This document shows, in pieces, positions 1-8,989 of a stretch of DNA of 64,000 nucleotides. Position 1 is the stretch's first letter; every line of letters begins with the position of its first letter. This stretch comes from JAFDZO01 sp044226845. GTDB taxonomy: Bacteria > Bacteroidota > Ignavibacteria > Tepidaquicellales > Tepidaquicellaceae. Under the pieces are notes generated by a model, which was given only the letters and a program-made list of their open reading frames with translations, was not told where the DNA came from and searched no databases. Location of the stretch: the NCBI GenBank assembly GCA_044226845.1, contig JBGAGG010000007.1, positions 62,001-126,000 of the forward strand, written 5' to 3'. The position numbers and the translations under genes are program-made.

Positions 1-2
1 TG

Positions 3-50
3 CCGCAGAATGATAACGCAAAGAAGATGTTGGAAAAGCTGGCTAAGTAA
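3..50 (+). CDS. C-terminal end of a gene cut by the window edge
   Basis: Only the last 15 codons and a TAA stop are visible, reading PQNDNAKKMLEKLAK. This tail looks like the last helix of a TPR repeat, as found at the C-terminus of many FCB-group hydrolases and TPR proteins. The rest of the gene lies outside the window, so the family cannot be fixed. Confidence 0.5.
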   Translation, partial: PQNDNAKKMLEKLAK

Positions 51-60
51 TTAGTTTAAG

Positions 61-145
61 TATAGGGTATTGAGTATTGAGTATTGTATGTAAAATATTG
101 CAAGAGTTATTTCTCAATACCCATTACCCACTACCCGCTACTCAA
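61..145. repeat. Short GAGTATT/ACCCACTACCC simple repeats
   Basis: The stretch carries tandem copies of GAGTATT followed by the complementary-type words CTCAATACCC, ATTACCC, ACTACCC and CTACTCAATAC. The two halves can pair (GGGTATTGAGTATTGAG against CTCAATACCC). It lies between the end of the plus-strand gene and the 3' end of the minus-strand gene, so it may act as a bidirectional terminator. That role is inferred. Confidence 0.4.
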
Positions 146-469
146 TACATTATCAATTTCATCCAGCGAATGATACACAGGCAGCCCCTTCGCTTTCACT
201 AAATCTCTTTCTTTATTTGCTCCGGGACTTTCGCCTATCATTAATATCGCATCACAGGCATTAATTACTGCCAATGAAATTTCCATTGTGGCTTTGTATG
301 TATCCTTTATGTTCGCAATTGTAACAATGGGTAGTGCAGCATTCATTCCGATAATAGGTATATGCCCTTTCTCAAGAACTTTCGCCGCTGCTTCATTCAT
401 TGCATCAAGATTTTTTTGTCTCTCCTCCTCTGTTGGAGCAGAGTATGGACCTGCTATTCCGATAATCAT
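131..469 (-). CDS. DUF4406-like / nucleoside 2-deoxyribosyltransferase-like protein
   Basis: A 112-residue protein beginning MIIGIAGPYSA, with a central CDAILMIG and a GANKERDLVKAKGLPVYHS segment. This order (IAGPYs at the N-terminus, then a run containing cDailml, then Ga..E...A...G.pVy) is the signature of the small Rossmann-like DUF4406 / deoxyribosyltransferase-related family. Members of the wider fold cleave N-glycosidic bonds of nucleosides, but the role of this short branch is unknown. Its start overlaps the stop of the upstream TPR gene by 4 nt (ATGA), which suggests co-transcription and translational coupling. The family call is good. No specific substrate is claimed. Confidence 0.7.
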   Translation of the reverse strand: MIIGIAGPYSAPTEEERQKNLDAMNEAAAKVLEKGHIPIIGMNAALPIVTIANIKDTYKATMEISLAVINACDAILMIGESPGANKERDLVKAKGLPVYHSLDEIDNVLSSG

Positions 470-1077
470 TTAATTTTTCCTTCAGGGATGTTAATCCATT
501 TTTTCACACCCTTTGGTGCCCGTACTTTTTTAATATGTTCTAAATAAGCAGATATACTCTTAGTATCTTCTGCATCAGGTTGAAGCTCTAAATAAATTGA
601 AAAAGCGTCAATCATTTTTGAAACTTCTTCGTAATATAATCCTTCAGTTTCTAATAACTTGCGATATGATTTTCCTAAGTACCAGTTAGCAGCAAAATAC
701 TGTGGACTGCTTTCAGGAATATATGTTAATAATTTTTCGAGGTAGGAAACAACTTTTCTTTTATCCCCGACAGGATTAAGAAAATTATTTAATCCTCCGT
801 ACCATAAAGCCGCTTTATTTAAAGAATCCTTAATAAGAATATTTTCAATTATTGGCTGCGCATCAAAAAATTTTTCCTGTTGAATTAATGTAAGTGATAG
901 CTGAGCCTGATACACTAAATTAGCCGAGTCACTTTTAACGGCTTCTCTGAATAATATTTCAGCTTCGTAAAATTTATTTTGATTTAAAAGAGCATTTCCT
1001 TTATCTAAAAAATTATCCTGGGCAAATGAATTAATAGTAAAAGCGAATATTGAAATTATAATAAGCAGTGTTCTCAT
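466..1077 (-). CDS. Secreted/periplasmic TPR protein
   Basis: A 203-residue protein with an N-terminal signal peptide (hydrophobic LLIIISIFAFTINSFA followed by QDN). Tetratricopeptide-like helical repeats follow: a GNALLNQNKFYEAEILFREAV segment at about residues 27-48 is a classic TPR unit, and degenerate helical pairs continue to the end. TPR proteins scaffold protein-protein contacts. The protein is probably periplasmic. It is the first gene of a two-gene minus-strand unit with the DUF4406-like gene, and it is divergent from the xanthine dehydrogenase operon with a gap of under 80 bp, so the promoters probably face each other. The function is otherwise unknown. Confidence 0.7.
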   Translation of the reverse strand: MRTLLIIISIFAFTINSFAQDNFLDKGNALLNQNKFYEAEILFREAVKSDSANLVYQAQLSLTLIQQEKFFDAQPIIENILIKDSLNKAALWYGGLNNFLNPVGDKRKVVSYLEKLLTYIPESSPQYFAANWYLGKSYRKLLETEGLYYEEVSKMIDAFSIYLELQPDAEDTKSISAYLEHIKKVRAPKGVKKWINIPEGKIK

Positions 1078-1155
1078 TCTTGTAATAATAATGTTTTGAA
1101 ATTAAATAAAAATTTTCTAACTTTCTATACACTGCAATCTTTCGTATTTTTAAGT

Positions 1156-2601
1156 ATGCTAAGAACTATAAAATTTATTCTGAATAACGAGCTGATAGAA
1201 GCTGATGTAAATCCTGCTGCGGTAATTCTGGATTTCATTCGTGACAATCAGCTTACCGGAACCAAAGAAGGCTGCAAAGAGGGCGACTGCGGTGCATGCA
1301 CAGTTTTAATAGGCGAGTTGAAACGAGACTCAAAGAACAATGAAGTCGTATATAAATCTATTAACTCATGCCTTTTCCCATTGGGAAATGTTCACGGAAA
1401 GCACGTAGTGACAATAGAAGGAATTAATCAGCCGGGCAAGGAGCTGACTCCTATTCAGCAGGCATTTGTTGAGCAGGGAGCATCACAATGCGGCTTCTGT
1501 ACTCCGGGATTTATTATTTCTCTCACGGGATATTTATTGTCTTCGGATAATTTAGATGCGACAGAAGCATTATACTCAATGGACGGAAATATATGCAGAT
1601 GCACAGGTCATAATTCTATTATTCGCGCTGCACAAAGCATTACTTCAAAGTTCAATAAACTTACAGGACAAAATGGAAGTAAGTTAGAAGTTCTTACTGA
1701 TTACGGATTTGTTCCGGATTACTTTCTTACAATAAAAGACAGACTTTCTAAAATAGAAAAAGCAGATTTTCATAGAGAGACAAATGGTGCGTCATCTTAC
1801 TTTGTTTCCGGCGGTTCGGATTTATTTGTTCAGATTCCTGACGTTATGATGAAATCCACAGTAAGATTTTTATATGATAATCCTGAAATAAAATTTATAC
1901 GGGAAGAGAACGGATATATTCTCATAGGGAGCACTTCTACAGTTAACGAAGTGCTGAACTCGGAAATCATGCTAAAGTATTTCCCATCGCTTTTTACTTT
2001 TATTGAACTCTTCGGCTCTCTTCCTATAAGAAACAGTGCTACCATAGGAGGAAATTTAAATAATGCATCTCCTATCGGAGATATGACTTCGTTCTTCCTA
2101 GGATTAAATTCCACTATAGTATTAGCAGATCAGAATGATAATCAGCGCGAAATACCTATGAAAGATTATTATCTGTCCTATAAAAAAACTGCGCGCAATG
2201 GTGATGAGTATATGAAGTATTTATATTTTAAAATTCCGGTTAACCATTATCATTTTAATTTTGAAAAAGTATCAAAGAGAACTTATCTTGATATTGCCAG
2301 CGTGAACTCAACTATGCTTATTGAAATGGACGGAGAAGTTGTAAGTGATGTGCACATTTCAGCAGGAGGAGTTTCTGCAATTCCATTATATCTTAAAAAG
2401 ACAAGAGAGTTTTTATTGAATAAAAATCTCTCACCTGATTTAATTAAAGACGCAGTTGAAATTGTACAGACCGAAATTGCTCCTATATCAGATGCAAGAG
2501 GAGCAGCGGAGTATAAAAAATTACTTTGTAAAAGATTAATTTTCTCACATTTTGTAAAATTATTTCCTGAACTGATTTCTATAAAGGACACTGTAGAATG
2601 A
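1156..2601 (+). CDS. xdhA: Xanthine dehydrogenase small subunit (2Fe-2S plus FAD)
   Basis: This subunit passes electrons from the molybdenum site through two [2Fe-2S] clusters to FAD. A plant-type ferredoxin domain lies at residues 1-85 (CKEGDCGACTVL, then NSCLF). The all-alpha [2Fe-2S] domain lies at about 90-160 (CGFCTPGF, CRCTGH). The FAD domain lies at about 185-365 (GGSDLFVQIPD, IGGNLNNASPIGD) and a CO-dehydrogenase flavoprotein C-terminal domain follows. I place the start at ATG 1156 (MLRTIKFILNN). The reading frame stays open back to an ATG at 1096, but that would add 20 hydrophobic residues atypical for a cytoplasmic FeS protein. It overlaps xdhB by 4 nt. The exact purine or other hydroxylase substrate is inferred from the family. 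Confidence 0.9.
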   Translation: MLRTIKFILNNELIEADVNPAAVILDFIRDNQLTGTKEGCKEGDCGACTVLIGELKRDSKNNEVVYKSINSCLFPLGNVHGKHVVTIEGINQPGKELTPIQQAFVEQGASQCGFCTPGFIISLTGYLLSSDNLDATEALYSMDGNICRCTGHNSIIRAAQSITSKFNKLTGQNGSKLEVLTDYGFVPDYFLTIKDRLSKIEKADFHRETNGASSYFVSGGSDLFVQIPDVMMKSTVRFLYDNPEIKFIREENGYILIGSTSTVNEVLNSEIMLKYFPSLFTFIELFGSLPIRNSATIGGNLNNASPIGDMTSFFLGLNSTIVLADQNDNQREIPMKDYYLSYKKTARNGDEYMKYLYFKIPVNHYHFNFEKVSKRTYLDIASVNSTMLIEMDGEVVSDVHISAGGVSAIPLYLKKTREFLLNKNLSPDLIKDAVEIVQTEIAPISDARGAAEYKKLLCKRLIFSHFVKLFPELISIKDTVE

Positions 2602-4922
2602 AAAATTACGATATAATAAATCACGTAAGGGGCGAATCACAATTTATAGATGACTTAAATGTCCCGACAGGTACATTATATGCGACTGTATACGGCTCAC
2701 CAAGCGCTCACGGAAAAATTTTAAATCTTGACCTCACTGAAGCTCTAGCAATAAAAGGTGTAAAAGATATTATTACATATTTAGATATCCCCGGTGAAAA
2801 TCAGATTGGCGGTATTATTCAGGATGAAGAATTGCTAGCTGCGCACGAAGTACATTTTCACCAGATGCCGGTTGCAATTGTAGTAGCAGAGAGTGAATTC
2901 ATTGCAAGGGAAGCATCGAGAAAAATTAAAATGGAAATTGAGCAGTATGAAGTCATCATTGATCCGCGTGAAGCTTTTGCAAAAAATAAATTAATTGCAC
3001 CGCCCAGAGTTTTTGAAGGCGGCAACGTCGATGATGCATGGGCTGAGTGTGATTTTATAATTGAAGGAGAGTGTGATTCAGGCGGACAGGAACATTTATA
3101 TCTTGAAACACAGGGAGCGTTTGCATATCCGCTTGAAGGCGGTTCATTTAAGATTGTTTCATCTACACAGGGACCAACTGCAGTGCAAAGAGTTGCATCA
3201 AAAGTTTTAGGAATACCGATGAATAAAATTGAAGTCGAAGTGCTTAGATTAGGCGGCGGCTTCGGAGGAAAAGAGGATCAGGCTTCTCCATGGGCGGCAA
3301 TGGCAGCGCTCGCCGCTTTCAAATTAAAAAAGCCTGTTAAGTTAATTTTACCAAGACACGATGATATGCGCATGACGGGTAAACGCCATCCATATTCATC
3401 GGATTATAAATTAGGATTAAAAGCCGATGGAACAATAGTTGCGCTTGAAGCAACATATTATCAGAACTCAGGCGCTTCGGCGGATTTGTCACCCGCAGTT
3501 TTGGATAGAACATTATTCCACGCTGCAAATGCTTATCACATACCCAATGTAAAAGTTACAGGTGTGATGTGCAAAACAAATCTGCCATCGAATACTGCAT
3601 TCAGAGGATTCGGAGGACCGCAGGGAAAATTTGTAATTGAAGCAGCTATTTTTAAAGCAGCAGAAGTAATGGGAATTCCTGCCTATGAAATTCAGAAAAA
3701 AAATCTTTTAAGCGAAGGTGACGAGTTTCACTTTGGACAGAAGGCAAAACATTGCCGAGCTAAGATTTCATGGGAGAAAATGGAGGAGGCATTCAAAGTT
3801 TATGACAGAATTGATGCAATAGAAAAATTTAATTCTGAAAATGACCTGATGAAAAAAGGCTATGCCTTTATGCCGATATGCTTTGGGATTTCATTTACTA
3901 ATACACTGATGAACCAGGCAAGCGCGCTGATAAATATTTACACTGACGGAAGCGTTACGTTTACCACTGCAGCAGTTGAAATGGGGCAGGGAGTTAATGC
4001 AAAGATTAAAGAAGTTATATCAAGAGTGCTGGGTATTTCCCATGATAAAATAAAAACCGAACCTACTAACACATCACGAAATGCAAATACATCTCCGACT
4101 GCAGCAAGCTCAGGCGCTGACTTAAACGGTCACGCAGCAAAGATTGCAAGCAGTATGTTGAAGGATAGACTGCTTCGCTCTGCGCAGGCTGAATTAAAAC
4201 TTCCTTTGTACGAGCTTTCAATCAAAGATGAAGTTGTATGTCATAAAGGAAACCCGACAGAATTAAACTGGACGTATTTAGTAATGAAGACTTACAATAA
4301 AAGAATAAGTCTTCAGCAGCAGGCATTCTATGCAACGCCAAATATTTTCTTCGATAGAGTTTCGAATAAAGGTGATGCATTTTTCTATCATGTGTATGGA
4401 ACCGCTTATATAGAAGTTACAATTGATTGCTTAAAGGGAACGTATCAGTTTAATACAGTGAAATGTATGCATGATTTCGGCGACAGCCTGAATGAAGTTG
4501 TTGATTTAGGTCAGGCAGAAGGTGCAATTATACAGGGACTCGGATGGATGACTCTGGAAGAAGTTATCTATGGTAAAGACGGCAGACTGCTTTCGGATTT
4601 GCTTTCAACTTATAAAGTACCTGATATACATTTTGCTCCCGAAGATATGGACGTTCGCTTCTTAGGGCTTACAAATCCCATCGGCATAATGGGAACAAAA
4701 GCAATCGGCGAGCCGCCGCTTATGTACGGCATCGGCGGATACTTTGCTATTATGAATGCAGTGAAGGCATTCAGATCCGGCACATCATTTAAAATATCAT
4801 CTCCATATACAGCAGAAAAAGTTTTAATGAATTTGTACTCAAATGAAAACATTGACGAAAAAATTTCTTCGCTGAAAGAAGTATATGCTGACTTGCTGAC
4901 GGAGAAAGAAACGGTGAAATAA
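2598..4922 (+). CDS. xdhB: Xanthine dehydrogenase large, molybdopterin-binding subunit
   Basis: A 774-residue catalytic subunit of the xanthine oxidase family. It contains the molybdopterin loop GGGFGGKEDQ (about residue 218), the active-site AFRGFGGPQGK motif with its conserved Arg (about 333), the TSPTAASSGAD cofactor segment, and the C-terminal GEPPLMYG motif (about 704), whose Glu is the catalytic base in the family. An N-terminal a/b hammerhead domain opens the protein. The length is usual for a separate large subunit. The start codon overlaps the xdhA stop. With xdhC next door, the enzyme most likely hydroxylates hypoxanthine/xanthine, but other purines or N-heterocycles cannot be excluded from sequence alone. 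Confidence 0.9.
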   Translation: MKNYDIINHVRGESQFIDDLNVPTGTLYATVYGSPSAHGKILNLDLTEALAIKGVKDIITYLDIPGENQIGGIIQDEELLAAHEVHFHQMPVAIVVAESEFIAREASRKIKMEIEQYEVIIDPREAFAKNKLIAPPRVFEGGNVDDAWAECDFIIEGECDSGGQEHLYLETQGAFAYPLEGGSFKIVSSTQGPTAVQRVASKVLGIPMNKIEVEVLRLGGGFGGKEDQASPWAAMAALAAFKLKKPVKLILPRHDDMRMTGKRHPYSSDYKLGLKADGTIVALEATYYQNSGASADLSPAVLDRTLFHAANAYHIPNVKVTGVMCKTNLPSNTAFRGFGGPQGKFVIEAAIFKAAEVMGIPAYEIQKKNLLSEGDEFHFGQKAKHCRAKISWEKMEEAFKVYDRIDAIEKFNSENDLMKKGYAFMPICFGISFTNTLMNQASALINIYTDGSVTFTTAAVEMGQGVNAKIKEVISRVLGISHDKIKTEPTNTSRNANTSPTAASSGADLNGHAAKIASSMLKDRLLRSAQAELKLPLYELSIKDEVVCHKGNPTELNWTYLVMKTYNKRISLQQQAFYATPNIFFDRVSNKGDAFFYHVYGTAYIEVTIDCLKGTYQFNTVKCMHDFGDSLNEVVDLGQAEGAIIQGLGWMTLEEVIYGKDGRLLSDLLSTYKVPDIHFAPEDMDVRFLGLTNPIGIMGTKAIGEPPLMYGIGGYFAIMNAVKAFRSGTSFKISSPYTAEKVLMNLYSNENIDEKISSLKEVYADLLTEKETVK

Positions 4923-4923
4923 A

Positions 4924-5892
4924 ATGAAAGAAACAATTCTTTGGCAGTTTGTGCAAACTGAACTTGAAGCAAAAAATAATGTTGTGCTTGCTTCAGTATT
5001 ATCACATCAGAAGGGCTCACCGGGCAAACAGGGATTTAAAATGGCTGTATCTTCCTCAGGAAAAGCTTATGGTTCCATAGGCGGCGGAATAATGGAGAAG
5101 AATTTCGTCGAGTATTGCGCATCCAATTTTTCAAAGGGAAAATCCATTTTTGAGTTAAAGACTCTTCATCACAAAACAAATACTGAGTTTGAAAAATCGG
5201 GATTGATATGCTCAGGCTCTGAAACAATTTATCTTCATACATTCAAAGTAAAGGATTTATCACTCATAGCCAAGATTCAGAAAGCATACTACAAGCCTTC
5301 CAATAATTATCTCAAATTTAAAAAAGGAAAAGTTCAGATTCTAAAGAAACCTGATTTTAATGAGAATTATTTTTTTGAAATATCTGAGGAAGATAACGAG
5401 TGGGAATATTATGAGAAGGCAGGTTATAAATACCTCGCGCATATATTCGGCGCGGGGCATGTCGGCTTTGAGCTAAGCAAAATTTTATATGGACTGGATT
5501 TCCACATAACGGTTTTTGATGACAGGCAAAATTTCCCTTTCCTGGAGAATAATTTTTATGCAAATGAAAGAGTGAATCTGCCATATAATAAATCAGGAAA
5601 GCATGTTATTGATTCCAATTACTCTTATAACTTTGTTGTTACGTCGGGTTATATTTCAGATAAAGAATCTATCAAGCAGATTATAAATAAAAAATCGCGG
5701 TACATAGGATTGATGGGCACTGAAAGAAAGATAAAAAAAATATTTAACGAGTGTGTGAAAGAGGGAGTAGATAAAAATTTACTCAAAAAAATTAAAGCTC
5801 CGATTGGGATGGATATCGGCAGCGCTACACCGGAAGAGATTGCAGTTAGTGTAGCAGCAGAAGTAATTAAAATTAAGAATGAAAATATTTAA
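4924..5892 (+). CDS. xdhC: XdhC/CoxI-family molybdenum cofactor insertion factor
   Basis: A 322-residue XdhC-type chaperone that, in known systems, binds molybdenum cofactor, promotes its sulfuration and delivers it to XdhB. The N-terminal XdhC/CoxI domain has the GSIGGGIMEKNFVEY motif (about residues 42-60) and the conserved CSGSE cysteine (about 96). The C-terminal Rossmann domain has the FGAGHVGFELSKIL nucleotide loop (about 175) and ends with the family's GLMGTERK and APIGMDIGSATPEEIAVSVAAE motifs. It follows xdhB by 1 nt and overlaps the MOSC gene by 1 nt, so the xdhABC order is intact in one operon. Confidence 0.88.
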   Translation: MKETILWQFVQTELEAKNNVVLASVLSHQKGSPGKQGFKMAVSSSGKAYGSIGGGIMEKNFVEYCASNFSKGKSIFELKTLHHKTNTEFEKSGLICSGSETIYLHTFKVKDLSLIAKIQKAYYKPSNNYLKFKKGKVQILKKPDFNENYFFEISEEDNEWEYYEKAGYKYLAHIFGAGHVGFELSKILYGLDFHITVFDDRQNFPFLENNFYANERVNLPYNKSGKHVIDSNYSYNFVVTSGYISDKESIKQIINKKSRYIGLMGTERKIKKIFNECVKEGVDKNLLKKIKAPIGMDIGSATPEEIAVSVAAEVIKIKNENI

Positions 5893-6707
5893 TGAGTTAT
5901 ACTTTATCTGAAATAAATATTTATCCTGTAAAATCTCTCGGCGGAATTTCTCTAAACGAATCTAAAGTCGAAAGAAGGGGATTGCAATACGACAGGCGCT
6001 GGATGCTAGTGGATAAAAACAATCAGTTCATTACTCAAAGAGAATTTAACGAATTGTGTCTATTCAGATTGAGCTTCGATAACAACGGATTCAAAATTAC
6101 TTTCGATAAAAATTCTTCTTTTGTAAACATACCCTTCGGAATTGAAACAGGGGAGAAAAGTAATGTTGTTATCTGGAGAGATACAGTAGAAGCATTACAT
6201 TACTCGGATGAAATTGATAAATGGTTCTCAGATATAATTAACTTTGATTGCAGACTGGTTTACATGCCCGATACAACTCAAAGAAAAACAAATAAAGATT
6301 TTAATATTGCCGATGATATAGTCAGCTTTGCAGACGGCTATCCGGTTTTAATTCTCGGCCAATCCGCTCTTGATAAATTTAATGAAATCTCGGGTAAAGA
6401 TTACAAGATGAACCGCTTCCGCCCGAATTTAGTTTTCACAGGCGGCGAAGCGAATATAGAAGATACCTGGAAAAAATTTAAAATCGAAGATATAGATTTC
6501 ATAGGAATAAAACCCTGCCTCAGATGTAACATAACCACCATCGAGCAGGAGACCGGTATCGCCGGTAAAGAGCCGCTGAAAACTTTAGTAACATACCGCG
6601 CAGCGGAAAACAATGTTAAGTTCGGAATGAATGTAGTGCCGATTTCAATCTCTGGTAATGATATGATAAAACTTGGCAGCCAAATAAATATACTGGAAAC
6701 GATTTGA
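5892..6707 (+). CDS. MOSC-domain (mARC/YcbX-like) molybdenum-cofactor protein
   Basis: A 271-residue protein with an N-terminal MOSC beta-barrel domain (IYPVKSLGGISL, GLQYDRRWMLVD) and a C-terminal MOSC domain. That domain carries the conserved cysteine in KPCLRCNITTI (about residue 207), which in YcbX/mARC relatives ligates molybdenum. Unlike YcbX it has no C-terminal ferredoxin domain. MOSC proteins either reduce N-hydroxylated substrates or handle sulfurated Mo cofactor. Placement directly after xdhC makes a cofactor-handling or linked N-reductive role attractive, but this is inference. Its stop overlaps the TTG start of the next gene. Confidence 0.82.
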   Translation: MSYTLSEINIYPVKSLGGISLNESKVERRGLQYDRRWMLVDKNNQFITQREFNELCLFRLSFDNNGFKITFDKNSSFVNIPFGIETGEKSNVVIWRDTVEALHYSDEIDKWFSDIINFDCRLVYMPDTTQRKTNKDFNIADDIVSFADGYPVLILGQSALDKFNEISGKDYKMNRFRPNLVFTGGEANIEDTWKKFKIEDIDFIGIKPCLRCNITTIEQETGIAGKEPLKTLVTYRAAENNVKFGMNVVPISISGNDMIKLGSQINILETI

Positions 6708-7732
6708 AACAAAATATAACGAACGACGTTTCTCCAGCTGCTATTTACCGCATTACTGCTCTATGGGCATTCAGCGAAGCCTTCCTAGGCGGAATTTTGC
6801 ATGCTCTCAGTATTCCTTTTAAAGGTCTTATTCTATGTTCAATCTCGGTTTTTTGTATTTGTTTAATAGGGTATTACGGAAAGCGTTCTGATATACTGAA
6901 AGCGCTTGTCCTGGTAATTTTAGTAAAGGCTGCGCTTAGTCCGCACAGTCCGCCCCAGGCATACGTGGCCGTAGCGTTTCAGGGATTAGTGGGATATTTA
7001 TTTTTTTTCTCGAAAAATTTTTTTAAGACATCTTCGGTGTTTGTCTGCGTGCTTTCGCTTATCGAAACTCCTTTACAAAAAATTGTAAATGTTCTGATAT
7101 TCTCTACTTTCGTTTTCGGACCAAAATTCTGGTCAGCTGTTAATGATACGCTGAAAAAATTCAGCTCGGAGCTTGGCATGGGCGGACTTAATCTATTATA
7201 TCTTGCGGCGGGAATTTATCTCGGCATTCATTTAATAGCAGGAATTGTACTCGGGATTTTTGTAGCACGTGTTCCGAACTCAGTAAAAAAATACGCGGAA
7301 GAAAATCCTGATTTTAAAATTAATTTGGATGAGAGCGATGAAGAACTTGAAGTGCAGAAGAAGAAAAAGAAAAAACTGAAGCCGGCTAAAATATTCGTTG
7401 CTGTTCTTATTATATTTTTATTCCTGAATTACCTGTTTGAAATATTCCCTCAGTTTATTCCGAAAGATGAATCATTGCAGATTCTTTTAAGAGCAGTGCT
7501 GCTTGTTCTTTTCTGGCTTTTTGTTTTTTCTCCTCTGATAAAATTAATTTTCAGCAAATGGCTTTCAAAGGCAAAGAATAAATATTCGGTTCAGTTAAGA
7601 GATCTGATAAATTTTCTGCCGCAGACAAGAAAAATTTTAACTCTCTCATATAAAAAAACGAAACAGGAACACGGTAAGCTCCGCATTCCTGCTTTTGTGA
7701 AACTTCTTACTGCAAATCTTATCTACGATTAA
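6704..7732 (+). CDS. Polytopic membrane protein of unknown function, last gene of the xdh operon
   Basis: A 342-residue protein. The only start in place is TTG at 6704, overlapping the MOSC stop. About five to six hydrophobic segments fall at residues 10-65, 68-110, 155-185, 225-250 and 265-290. Between the two membrane blocks is a strongly basic run (VQKKKKKKLKP, about residue 215), preceded by an acidic patch (ESDEELE), which probably forms a cytoplasmic loop. The motif SPHSPPQAYVAVAFQG is striking but I recognise no family. As the distal gene of a Mo-hydroxylase operon it could be a transporter or membrane anchor. That is a guess from context only. Confidence 0.6.
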   Translation: MKQNITNDVSPAAIYRITALWAFSEAFLGGILHALSIPFKGLILCSISVFCICLIGYYGKRSDILKALVLVILVKAALSPHSPPQAYVAVAFQGLVGYLFFFSKNFFKTSSVFVCVLSLIETPLQKIVNVLIFSTFVFGPKFWSAVNDTLKKFSSELGMGGLNLLYLAAGIYLGIHLIAGIVLGIFVARVPNSVKKYAEENPDFKINLDESDEELEVQKKKKKKLKPAKIFVAVLIIFLFLNYLFEIFPQFIPKDESLQILLRAVLLVLFWLFVFSPLIKLIFSKWLSKAKNKYSVQLRDLINFLPQTRKILTLSYKKTKQEHGKLRIPAFVKLLTANLIYD

Positions 7733-7742
7733 TAAGATTAGA

Positions 7743-8978
7743 TTACTTTACTAATACCATTCTGCTTGTTAATGTAGTCCCTTCAACATTCAATCTTGCA
7801 AAGTATAATCCGCTTGCTAAATTTTCCCCGCTGAAATTTATTTCATGTCTGCCTGCATTTTTAAATCCGTTATCAATTTCTTTCAGCTCATTTCCCAAAG
7901 CATCATAAATTTTTAATGAAATAAAATTTGCTCTCTTTAACTCATAAACAATTTTTGTAGTAGGATTAAATGGGTTAGGATAATTTTGATGAAGAATATA
8001 ATCTGAAGCAATAAAATTACTATTATTGGAAACTGATGTAGCATAGTCATAGTAATAAAGTCCTGCAGTTGCGCCGGAAACACCTGCGAAAATTCTTGAA
8101 CTCGAAAATAAAACAGGCGTTACGCTTCCTGTTAAATTCATTGCATTAAATGTTGCGCCTTCGTTTGTTGAGTAATAAACTCCGCCATTTCCTCCTACGA
8201 AAGCCAGATTATATATAGAAGAATATGTTACTCCCCGCATTGCTGCCGGCATATTCCCCATAGTTGTCCACGTAAGTCCCTGATTTGTTGACTTATCGAA
8301 ATTATATGGAGTTGTTGTTGTTATCATATACAAAGTTCCATCTGCTTTCTGTGTAATATTATACCCGTTCTTTCCAGGATTTAAATTCTGGCTGAATGTT
8401 GCTCCGGCATCAGTTGAGCGGTAAAATCCTATTCCTTGCCCGCCAGAAGATGTTACTCCGACGTAAACAATATTCTGATTACTTCTGTCTACAAGAACCG
8501 GTAAGCAATTGAAACCTGTCAGCGCTGTATCGAATGAAACTCCGCCGTTAGTGCTTCTGAAAAATCCTGTAGCAGTTGTAACATATATATTTCCCGCTTT
8601 GCTGCATGTAACTCCCTGCGGATTTTTACCCATGAAAAGTGAAGTAGGGAGGATAGTGAAGTTTGTGCCGCCGTTAGTTGATTTTAAAAGTCCGTTTGAA
8701 AAATTCGCAACATACATATTGCCGGGAGTGCCGAGTGTATCGAATCCGAATCCCCACATAGTCTGTCCAGTACCAATATAAATTGTATCCCAGCTTGTAC
8801 CCTGATTTGTGGATTTCCATATTCTGGAGTTAGCTCCGGTAAGGCCGCCTGCGTAGATATTATTAAATCTATCTGACGCTAATGACCAGACACTTCTTCC
8901 GTCTAACTTTAATGTCCAGTTCTGAGAAAAAGCATTTGAAAAAAATAATACAAAGAAAACCAGGAGTAATTTCTTCAT
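7743..8978 (-). CDS. T9SS-exported BNR-repeat (sialidase/Ycf48-like propeller) protein
   Basis: A 411-residue secreted protein with a signal peptide (LLLVFFVLFFSNAFSQ). Multiple BNR/Asp-box-like repeats (WKSTNQGTSWDT, LKSTNGGTNF, FRSTNGGVSFD, YRSTDAGATF, DKSTNQGLTWTT, YYSTNEGATF) are expected to form a beta-propeller. The C-terminal T9SS type A sorting domain (about 330-411) contains HQNYPNPFNPTTKIVYEL and ends KMVLVK-like with SRMVLVK. The protein should be exported through the type IX system and held on the cell surface or released. The BNR fold alone does not prove sialidase activity, and no catalytic triad can be assigned. It lies 11 bp downstream of the barrel-like gene. Confidence 0.85.
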   Translation of the reverse strand: MKKLLLVFFVLFFSNAFSQNWTLKLDGRSVWSLASDRFNNIYAGGLTGANSRIWKSTNQGTSWDTIYIGTGQTMWGFGFDTLGTPGNMYVANFSNGLLKSTNGGTNFTILPTSLFMGKNPQGVTCSKAGNIYVTTATGFFRSTNGGVSFDTALTGFNCLPVLVDRSNQNIVYVGVTSSGGQGIGFYRSTDAGATFSQNLNPGKNGYNITQKADGTLYMITTTTPYNFDKSTNQGLTWTTMGNMPAAMRGVTYSSIYNLAFVGGNGGVYYSTNEGATFNAMNLTGSVTPVLFSSSRIFAGVSGATAGLYYYDYATSVSNNSNFIASDYILHQNYPNPFNPTTKIVYELKRANFISLKIYDALGNELKEIDNGFKNAGRHEINFSGENLASGLYFARLNVEGTTLTSRMVLVK

Positions 8979-8989
8979 AGATTTATTTT

